From Caldifarciminota bacterium 4484_100 (GTDB lineage: Bacteria > Hydrothermota > Tepidihabitantia > SM23-42), in the NCBI GenBank assembly GCA_002049785.1, contig MUKB01000025.1, forward strand, positions 1-10,010: DNA of 10,010 bases, written 5' to 3'. Below, in pieces: positions 5,465 through 10,010 of this stretch; positions within the stretch are counted from its first letter, which is position 1, and each line of letters opens with the position of its first letter. The notes under the pieces are model-generated. The model worked only from the letters and a program-made list of their open reading frames with translations, made no database searches and was not told the origin of the DNA. Both the position numbers and the translations under genes were made by a program.

Positions 5465-6649
5465 TCAGATAATTCCGATATTTCTATGTCGTTTCAATAT
5501 CTCATCGGCAAGTCTGTCTAATTGTTTAAGGTGCTCTTTACGGGGATAACCCTTGATTATAACCGGCTCAATCAATTCAAGTTTGAGGTTCCCCAACATT
5601 GAAAGGAGCATCTCCTTTGCCCGACCACCCCAGCCATAAGAACCGATAATCGAGGCAAACTTTGTTTTCGGTCTCAGTGCATTCGCAAGATATGCCGCGT
5701 AAACAACCGAAGGATGAGGTCCGGTAAGCACGGTAGGTGTTCCCAGGACGATTGTTGCGGCATCAACCAGGGAAATGGCTAAGGCACCGATATCGGTCCG
5801 GGTAAGATTAAATGGTAAAACCTTAATCTCCCTTCGAATAAGGGCCTCGGTAAAGAAATGGACGAGTTTCTCAACACTCCCATGCATAGAAACATAGGGA
5901 AGCACGACTTCATTCTTTACGGTGTCGGATGTCCAGTCGGTATATGCATTCAGGATAAATTCTGGTTCATTGTGTATCGGACCATGGCTAGGTGCAATCA
6001 TCTTAATATCAAATTGTCTGAGCTTTTCCAGATGTTTCTTGATACTGTTTCTGAAGGGCATCATAATCTCAGCATAGTAGCGTTTTGCCGATTCGTAAAC
6101 CTTGGGACTCTTATCTGCATACAATTCACTTGTCGCAAGGTGTGAACCGAAAAAGTCGCACGGGAAGAGGATATTGTCTTCCTTTAGGTATGTGAGCATC
6201 GTCTCTGGCCAGTGAACCCAGGGCGCGAAAATGAATTGCAGGGTCTTATCACCGAGGGAAAGGGATTGGCCGTCCTCCACCTCAAGGAATTTGTCTTCCG
6301 GGATTAAGAGCAGGTCCATCAATAGACTTTTGCATTTTGCATTGGTGACAACCAAGGCATCAGGATACCTCTTCAGTATTTCCGGAATACCACCTGAATG
6401 GTCCTGCTCTGCATGATTGGCAATTATATAATCGAGAGAGTTTATCCCGAGCATATTAAGGTTTTCAATCAATTCTTTAATCTTTGGTGGGTCTACTGTA
6501 TCGATGAGGCAGGTCTTTTCTTTCCCTTTAACGATATAGGCATTGTAGGATGTTCCGTCTGGAAGCGGTATCAATTCATCAAATAGCCTCCTATCCCAAT
6601 CCCTGACACCGACATAATAGACACCCGGTTTTATTTCTATCCTTGACAT
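5465..6649 (-). CDS. fprA: Flavodiiron protein (FprA-type O2/NO reductase)
   Basis: A 394-residue A-type flavodiiron protein that reduces O2 to water and/or NO to N2O in the cytoplasm of anaerobes. Residues 1-250 are a metallo-beta-lactamase-like domain with the diiron ligands H79, E81 and D83 (in HAEQDH), H146 (WVHWPET), D165 (CDFFGSH) and H222 (SHGPIH). Residues about 252-394 are a flavodoxin domain binding FMN: loops VSMHGSVEK (253-261), LGTPTVLTGPHPS (302-314) and GSYGWGG (336-342). The family start MSRIEIKPGVYYVG at 6649 has AAAGGATG upstream and lies one base after the hrb stop; the frame continues 25 codons further upstream but inside hrb. Hrb is its expected electron donor, as in Moorella thermoacetica. 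Whether O2 or NO is the main substrate cannot be told from sequence. Confidence 0.96.
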   Translation of the reverse strand: MSRIEIKPGVYYVGVRDWDRRLFDELIPLPDGTSYNAYIVKGKEKTCLIDTVDPPKIKELIENLNMLGINSLDYIIANHAEQDHSGGIPEILKRYPDALVVTNAKCKSLLMDLLLIPEDKFLEVEDGQSLSLGDKTLQFIFAPWVHWPETMLTYLKEDNILFPCDFFGSHLATSELYADKSPKVYESAKRYYAEIMMPFRNSIKKHLEKLRQFDIKMIAPSHGPIHNEPEFILNAYTDWTSDTVKNEVVLPYVSMHGSVEKLVHFFTEALIRREIKVLPFNLTRTDIGALAISLVDAATIVLGTPTVLTGPHPSVVYAAYLANALRPKTKFASIIGSYGWGGRAKEMLLSMLGNLKLELIEPVIIKGYPRKEHLKQLDRLADEILKRHRNIGII

Positions 6650-6650
6650 A

Positions 6651-6812
6651 TCATTCCATCCTTTCAAACTGGTCTTTACTTGCTCCACAGACCGGGCAGA
6701 CCCAGTCTTCAGGGATCTCTTCAAATGGAGTCCCTGGTTTTATTCCAGAATCAGGGTCTCCTTTTTGCGGATCATAGATATATCCACAAAGTTTGCAACG
6801 GTATTTAACCAT
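6651..6812 (-). CDS. Possible internally initiated stand-alone rubredoxin (53 aa)
   Basis: Within hrb, codon 181 is ATG, and the bases coding the linker just before it read AAAGGAGG (6821-6828) with an 8-base spacer, a better ribosome binding site than that of hrb itself. Translation from here would give a complete 53-residue rubredoxin with all four Fe-binding cysteines, the normal size of a free rubredoxin. It could then serve FprA and the two rubrerythrin-like proteins as a diffusible carrier. The site may be chance, because the linker codes for Lys and Glu and is naturally purine-rich (Lys-Glu-Glu codons). Confidence 0.45.
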   Translation of the reverse strand: MVKYRCKLCGYIYDPQKGDPDSGIKPGTPFEEIPEDWVCPVCGASKDQFERME

Positions 6813-7352
6813 CTTCTTTTCCTCCTTTATCTCTTTTTTCTCTGTCTCTTCTTTTATATATGTGGGTGCGGTCTTTGGTGAACTCCCACCTTTCACCTGA
6901 TGATAATATGCATAGGTCATTGGCTCTTTATCATTGAGAAGAACGGCATCGACTAAGCGACCAAGAAACAGGGTATGGGTGGCGGCAGTCATCGAACCGA
7001 CCACCTCGAATTCCAGATAGGCGACCGCATTATCTAATACAATTGGTGCACCGGTCTTGCCCAACCTATAATCTATACCTTCAAATTTATCGATATCACG
7101 GCCGCTTTTGAACCCGAATCGGCTGATGAACTTCATCGGTGTATCCTGAGCAAGGATTGAAATGGAAAAGACCTTGCTTGCTTCGATATATTCGTGGGTA
7201 AGATTTTTCTTATTGATACAGATTGCACAGGTAGGTGGTTCAGAGGTAGTCTGGAAAAATGTATTTGCGATCTGTCCATTAAGTTTTTCACCCTTCTTTG
7301 AACCGACAAGATAGAGGCCATAACTAATTTTGCGTAAGGACTTCAGATTCAT
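6651..7352 (-). CDS. hrb: High-molecular-weight rubredoxin: flavin reductase domain plus rubredoxin
   Basis: A 233-residue fusion. Residues about 1-157 form a flavin reductase-like FMN-binding split-barrel domain (start [47 protein letters not shown]). A Lys/Glu-rich linker (about 158-180) leads to a complete rubredoxin (181-233) with iron ligands C186, C189, C219 and C222 in CKLCG and CPVCG. This is the architecture of Moorella Hrb, which passes electrons from NADH to FprA; fprA begins one base after its stop. The ATG overlaps the stop of the DUF438 gene (ATGA), with GGAGG just upstream, so translation is coupled. The rubredoxin part has its own ATG and Shine-Dalgarno (see separate entry). 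It could also feed the rubrerythrin-like proteins downstream, which is inference. Confidence 0.95.
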   Translation of the reverse strand: MNLKSLRKISYGLYLVGSKKGEKLNGQIANTFFQTTSEPPTCAICINKKNLTHEYIEASKVFSISILAQDTPMKFISRFGFKSGRDIDKFEGIDYRLGKTGAPIVLDNAVAYLEFEVVGSMTAATHTLFLGRLVDAVLLNDKEPMTYAYYHQVKGGSSPKTAPTYIKEETEKKEIKEEKKMVKYRCKLCGYIYDPQKGDPDSGIKPGTPFEEIPEDWVCPVCGASKDQFERME

Positions 7353-8518
7353 TCATCCTCCAGTAACCTCTTCTCTCCAGTTATTTTTTTAATCTCGGTA
7401 ATATCCTGGGTTACCTCCAGAACCCCGAGATATTCCCTGTTTTTATTCCTTACCGCAAAATATTGAATATAGACAAGTCGGTTGTTGAGTTCCAGCCAGA
7501 ATCGGGCGATATCCCTTTTTCCCGATTTGAAGTCGTTGATGATACGATTGACGATATGGACACTCTTCTGGGGATGACAATTCTGAACCTTTCGGCCAAT
7601 GATTGATGCAGTTCGGGGAAAGATTCTCTCCTTTGATTGGTTGAAATAGCGCACGCTGTCTTCTCTGTCAACGAATGTTATATCTACCGGGAGTGTATTG
7701 AAGATATGTTTTATTTCTTCAGGTGAAAGTTCGCCAATTTCGAGAGAAATTTTTCCTGCAGGGGATGGATTTGCTACCGCAGTATCCTGGGCCATCGTTA
7801 TGACTTCAATCTTCGGTGTAAAACAACAATAACCGAGGTCATCAAACTCTTTTCTTATTCTGGGCCATTCTTCTTCTGGTATGACCTTCAATGCAGTAGG
7901 GAAGAGGATATTATTTTCTTTGTAGAAGTGATTGGAGAGCAGTTCGGCAAGGGCGATTGTCAGGTCTTCCAGTTTTCTTACAAAATCATTCTTTTTCGGT
8001 TCTTCTAAAAGGGCGAAGAGGTTCTTCTCAATGGCGCGTATCTGGTTATGTTCGCTCCACATAATCTTCGGTGGATGAACAACATCATATTTTTCCAGGG
8101 TGGGGAAGAGGACATTTTCTTCTCTTATATAGTGACTGGATGAATCCTTCAATTCATTGATAGTGTCTTTAATAAGCTCATTCTCGGGATCCTTTGTGAT
8201 TCGGCGGAGATTGTCGACAAGGTTGAGGATAATCCTGTGCTCGTTCATAAGAATATTGAGGGGATGGCCTGGCTCGGTTTCAATTGTCTGTTTTTCAATC
8301 GATTCTTTGAATGCCTCGAGGTGGATATTACACAGTTTATGGAGTTCTTCTATTGACATACCTTCATTGATCAATTCTTCTTCTACCTTTGATATATCTT
8401 CAGCCGTGGTCTCTTTGAGTAACTCCCTGAACTCTTTTTTAATCTGTGAGATATCTTCACCTTGATGCAGACGTCTGATTAAATCTTTCAGTTTTCTTTT
8501 TTTATCGGCATTAGCCAT
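7349..8518 (-). CDS. DUF438 / hemerythrin / PAS domain protein
   Basis: A 389-residue cytoplasmic protein with three parts. Residues about 8-78 match DUF438 (Leu/Glu-rich helices ending in LCNIHLEAF). Residues about 85-215 form a hemerythrin-like HHE bundle with H85, H94, H129, E133, H157, H197 and E201 as candidate diiron ligands ([24 protein letters not shown]). Residues about 265-375 form a PAS domain ([23 protein letters not shown], then [11 protein letters not shown]); the NCHPQKSV motif (313-320) is characteristic of this family. It probably senses or binds O2 or NO and signals through protein contact, since no output domain is visible. Start chosen at MANADKKRK, preceded by TTGAGGTG; ten further codons upstream would overlap nfu. 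It sits between nfu and hrb, consistent with an oxygen or NO response. Confidence 0.93.
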   Translation of the reverse strand: MANADKKRKLKDLIRRLHQGEDISQIKKEFRELLKETTAEDISKVEEELINEGMSIEELHKLCNIHLEAFKESIEKQTIETEPGHPLNILMNEHRIILNLVDNLRRITKDPENELIKDTINELKDSSSHYIREENVLFPTLEKYDVVHPPKIMWSEHNQIRAIEKNLFALLEEPKKNDFVRKLEDLTIALAELLSNHFYKENNILFPTALKVIPEEEWPRIRKEFDDLGYCCFTPKIEVITMAQDTAVANPSPAGKISLEIGELSPEEIKHIFNTLPVDITFVDREDSVRYFNQSKERIFPRTASIIGRKVQNCHPQKSVHIVNRIINDFKSGKRDIARFWLELNNRLVYIQYFAVRNKNREYLGVLEVTQDITEIKKITGEKRLLEDE

Positions 8519-8531
8519 ATACACCTCAAGT

Positions 8532-8756
8532 TCAGAAAACCTGCTCAACAGACTTAACTTCAGGAATCTTTTCTTTCAATCGTTTTTCTATCGCCAATTT
8601 CAGGGTAAAGGTGCTCATAGGGCAACCCCCACAGGCACCGGTCAGTTTAACCTTAACTATTCCGTTTTCTGTGACCTCGACCAGCTCTACATCACCACCA
8701 TCTGCCTGCAGGGCAGGTCTGATCTCATCCAAAACTTGTTCCACTCTTTCTTTCAT
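8532..8756 (-). CDS. nfu: NifU C-terminal (Nfu) domain Fe-S protein
   Basis: A 74-residue stand-alone Nfu protein. The conserved core is [14 protein letters not shown] (about 15-28) and the cluster-binding C42-x-x-C45 in [11 protein letters not shown]. Nfu proteins bind a 4Fe-4S cluster across a dimer and deliver it to target enzymes. Small Nfu proteins of this size are common in anaerobes. The start is supported by AAGGAGGA. It lies 19 bp after perR and 13 bp before the DUF438 gene, placing cluster repair directly behind the peroxide regulator. It is separate from the IscU in this window, which lacks this domain; together they would cover assembly and delivery (inference). Confidence 0.95.
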   Translation of the reverse strand: MKERVEQVLDEIRPALQADGGDVELVEVTENGIVKVKLTGACGGCPMSTFTLKLAIEKRLKEKIPEVKSVEQVF

Positions 8757-8775
8757 TCAAATCCTCCTTCATCTA

Positions 8776-9234
8776 TTAGACATTGTTGGACTTTTTTTGT
8801 TTAGCCTCTTTTTTGAGACAGTCCTTGCAGATGCCTTTAAAATATCCGTGCACCTCTTCAATTCTGTGTCCGGCAATGACCTTCTTCTTTCCGTCGGTAT
8901 AAGGACAGGTAAGATTTATGTCGATAATTCTTCCACAATGTGTGCATAGAAAATGGTGATGGGGCGATGAATTATAATCGTATCTTATCTCCTTACCGGT
9001 AATTGTGATTGCAGATAAGAGACCTTTTTTAAGGAATATGTTCAGGGTATTGTAGATTGTTGTAATAGACATCGTGGGTATCTTCCGGGAGAGGTGTTCA
9101 TAGATTATCTCAGCAGTAGGATGAGTTTTATTCTGTTTCAGATATTCCAGAACCTTGAGCCTCTGGAAGGTTGGCTTCAAGCCTCGAGCTATCAACTCGG
9201 TTTTTAGTTTCTCCAAACTTGGAATTATTTTCAT
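8776..9234 (-). CDS. perR: PerR-type peroxide-sensing Fur-family repressor
   Basis: A 152-residue Fur-family metalloregulator. The N-terminal winged helix spans about 5-85 (PTFQRLKVLEYL, HPTAEIIYEHL, SITTIYNTLNIF). The regulatory Fe/Mn site matches Bacillus PerR shifted by one: H38, D86, H92, H94 and D105. D86 in RYDYN, rather than Glu as in Fur, and the HHHF run favour PerR over Fur. The structural zinc site is C97/C100 and C136/C139. In PerR, iron-catalysed oxidation of the two histidines by peroxide releases DNA. The ATG at 9234 gives family-like length. There is no Shine-Dalgarno, but a strong promoter lies just upstream, so the mRNA may be nearly leaderless. It is the first gene of the minus-strand run and probably regulates it and itself. 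Fur or Mur specificity is not fully excluded. Confidence 0.92.
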   Translation of the reverse strand: MKIIPSLEKLKTELIARGLKPTFQRLKVLEYLKQNKTHPTAEIIYEHLSRKIPTMSITTIYNTLNIFLKKGLLSAITITGKEIRYDYNSSPHHHFLCTHCGRIIDINLTCPYTDGKKKVIAGHRIEEVHGYFKGICKDCLKKEAKQKKSNNV

Positions 9235-9235
9235 T

Positions 9236-9250
9236 ATGAAATCATTATAA
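9236..9250 (-). promoter_or_regulatory. Candidate PerR box at the perR start
   Basis: On the minus strand the 15 bases read TTATAATGATTTCAT. Compared with the Bacillus PerR box TTATAATnATTATAA, 11 of 14 fixed positions agree, with a perfect left half. It covers the -10 element and likely transcription start, so binding would block transcription, as expected for autoregulation. AT-rich DNA makes such matches easier, hence moderate confidence. Confidence 0.5.
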
Positions 9251-9271
9251 TCAGAATATGAGGTTTGTCAA
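9244..9271 (-). promoter_or_regulatory. Strong sigma70-type promoter for perR and the minus-strand gene run
   Basis: A consensus -35 TTGACA (9266-9271) and consensus -10 TATAAT (9244-9249) are separated by 16 bases. The predicted start lies only about 3-5 bases before the perR ATG, giving a leaderless or nearly leaderless transcript, in agreement with the missing Shine-Dalgarno there. No other promoter of similar quality was seen in the gaps between the minus-strand genes. Confidence 0.75.
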
Positions 9272-9282
9272 GGGAATGTTTT

Positions 9283-9317
9283 GGATACTGGATGCTCGAT
9301 GCTTGATACTGGATAAT
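9283..9317. repeat. Five 7-bp tandem units (GGATACT-like)
   Basis: Units GGATACT, GGATGCT, CGATGCT, TGATACT and GGATAAT follow each other without gaps. Together with the palindrome and 9-bp repeats to the right they form a short repeat mosaic in the gap between perR and the transporter gene. Such intergenic runs tend to be dispersed repeats; other copies cannot be checked here. Confidence 0.7.
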
Positions 9318-9326
9318 AACATTGTC

Positions 9327-9347
9327 ATTCCGAACTTGTTTCGGAAT
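9327..9347. repeat. Palindrome ATTCCGAA / TTCGGAAT
   Basis: A perfect 8-bp inverted repeat with a 5-base loop (CTTGT). The context TGTCATTCCGAA...TTCGGAATCTC resembles dispersed intergenic palindromes seen in some bacterial genomes. On the plus strand it is followed by GATTTTTTCA, so it could also work as a weak terminator for plus-strand reading, but no gene ends to its left on that strand. Confidence 0.7.
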
Positions 9348-9360
9348 CTCGATTTTTTCA

Positions 9361-9429
9361 ACCAGACAAACTAGAAAAACCAGAGAAACCAGAAAAACGA
9401 GAAAAACCAGACAAACCAGAGAAACCAGA
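9361..9429. repeat. 9-bp tandem repeat, 7.7 units (ACCAGAnAA)
   Basis: Seven complete units and a partial eighth of the pattern ACCAGAnAA (variants ACCAGACAA, ACTAGAAAA, ACCAGAGAA, ACCAGAAAA, ACGAGAAAA). The strand is almost free of T, giving a purine/A-rich strand asymmetry. Units 1 and 6 are identical, as are 3 and 7, which suggests duplication of a larger block of about 45 bp. The array ends about 20 bases before a TATAAT for the plus-strand gene. Confidence 0.85.
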
Positions 9430-9447
9430 TTGGTGCTTGATTTAGCT

Positions 9448-9453
9448 TATAAT
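9448..9453 (+). promoter_or_regulatory. Possible -10 element for the DASS transporter gene
   Basis: TATAAT lies 16 bases before the ATG at 9470. No convincing -35 is found at 16-18 bases upstream, where the 9-bp repeat array ends. If used, the leader would be about 10 bases and would lack a Shine-Dalgarno, similar to perR. Confidence 0.3.
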
Positions 9454-9469
9454 TTGTGTAAAATAAATT

Positions 9470-10010
9470 ATGAGGCAGAAAGCAGGCCTTTTTCTGGTGT
9501 AATTGCTTTTATCCTGGTCCTCATATTACCACCCCCTCCAGGAATGAGTATAACCGCAAAGAATACAGGTGCGGTCGCCTTATTGATGGCAATCTGGTGG
9601 ATCAGTGAGGCAATCCCGATCTCTGCGACCTCTTTATTACCATTATTGCTCTTTCCGGTACTTGGAGTTCTTTCAGCAAAGGATGTTTCCGTGCGTTATG
9701 CAGACCGTAACATCTTCTTATTTATGGGTGGGTTTTTCATCGCGATGGCGATGCAACGCTGGGAATTACACAAAAGGATAGCCCTCTATATCATTAGATT
9801 CCTCGGCACATCACCCCATCGCATTGTGCTCGGTTTTATGGTTGCAAGCTGTTTCCTCTCAATGTGGATATCGAATACCGCGACAACGATGATGATGTTT
9901 CCTATCGGTCTTGCGGTTGTACTCCATGCAGAGGCGATGATTAGAAAAGAGAAACTCCCAATAGATATTGCAAAGGGTAAATTCAATTTCGGCACCACGC
10001 TGATGCTCGG
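9470..10010 (+). CDS. DASS/SLC13-family anion:sodium symporter, N-terminal part (possible frameshift near start; cut by window edge)
   Basis: The start of an inner-membrane divalent anion:Na+ symporter (SLC13/DASS), which imports di- or tricarboxylates, sulfate or related anions. From about 9496 one frame encodes GVIAFILVLILPPPPG (first membrane segment), IWWISEAIPI, LLPLLLFPVLG, FLFMGGFFIAMAM and the family's SNT motif in SMWISNTATTMMMFPIG. The ORF continues past 10010. The natural-looking start ATG at 9470 gives MRQKAGLF, which fits a DASS N-terminus but is in another frame and stops at TAA 9500. One extra T in the T5 run at 9489-9493 would join the two parts smoothly. If there is no frameshift, the start would be TTG 9454 or GTG 9433 in the same frame, or ATG 9544, which would lose the first membrane segment. 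Substrate cannot be told. Confidence 0.85.

Noticed and set aside
6650..6724. 25-residue N-terminal extension of FprA
   Set aside because: The extension lies inside the rubredoxin codons of hrb, and flavodiiron proteins start close to the MSRIEIKPGVYYVG segment with ATG 6649 and its own Shine-Dalgarno.
8519..8548. Ten-residue extension of the DUF438 protein
   Set aside because: It overlaps the end of nfu; ATG 8518 has TTGAGGTG at good spacing and fits the family start.
9327..9356. Intrinsic terminator (hairpin followed by a T-run) on the plus strand
   Set aside because: No plus-strand gene ends upstream, and the T-run starts 5 bases after the stem; the dispersed-repeat explanation fits better.
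9361..9429. CRISPR array
   Set aside because: The units are only 9 bp, contiguous, with no unique spacers; this is a simple tandem repeat.
1..10010. rRNA, tRNA, insertion sequence or prophage signatures
   Set aside because: No transposase-like motifs, tRNA cloverleaf or rRNA core sequences were seen; apart from 9235-9470 the window is almost fully occupied by recognisable genes.

Overview
The window looks like part of the chromosome of an anaerobic, probably uncultured bacterium with moderate to low G+C (low 40s % by eye). The combination of a Moorella-type flavodiiron/high-molecular-weight rubredoxin pair, PerR, several ferritin-like proteins and an archaeal-looking sulfur-assembly pair suggests a strict anaerobe that meets occasional oxygen. 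A candidate-phylum lineage of the WOR-3/Stahlbacteria kind is a guess from style only; no rRNA or other marker is present.

Layout. Positions 1-9234 are a single run of genes on the minus strand, read from right to left. From the promoter side they are: perR; a small NifU C-terminal (Nfu) protein; a DUF438-hemerythrin-PAS protein; a flavin reductase-rubredoxin fusion (hrb); flavodiiron protein fprA; three consecutive ferritin-like genes (rubrerythrin-like, FtnA-type ferritin, rubrerythrin-like); a small Cys-containing ORF; tusA; a DsrE-family gene; an IscS/NifS-like protein; an IscU with an unusual C-terminal extension; a bacterioferritin-like protein; and the 5' part of a copper P-type ATPase, which runs off the left edge. 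Gaps are mostly 1-20 bp, with one 4-bp overlap. The largest breaks are 60 bp (5405-5464) and 54 bp (3860-3913). A strong sigma70-type promoter with an overlapping PerR-like box sits directly in front of perR. Positions 9272-9430 carry three kinds of short repeat. From about 9470 a plus-strand DASS/SLC13 anion transporter begins, with what looks like a one-base frameshift near its start, and runs off the right edge.

How the genes fit together. PerR would sense peroxide and control the cluster. FprA with Hrb (and possibly a separately translated rubredoxin) would reduce O2 or NO. Rubrerythrin-like, ferritin and bacterioferritin-like proteins would remove peroxide and free iron. Nfu, IscU, the IscS-like protein, TusA and DsrE would rebuild Fe-S clusters, and the Cu-ATPase would export copper. 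Six encoded proteins are expected to carry non-heme diiron sites.

Most unusual points: (1) the IscS-like protein has Asn-Asp where the PLP-binding His-Lys should be, so it is unlikely to be a normal cysteine desulfurase; (2) its IscU partner is fused to a degenerate thioredoxin-reductase-like nucleotide-binding domain; (3) both sit beside TusA, DsrE and a tiny Cys-rich ORF, suggesting an alternative sulfur supply for cluster assembly; (4) the rubredoxin domain of Hrb has its own perfect Shine-Dalgarno and ATG; (5) the perR promoter predicts a nearly leaderless transcript.
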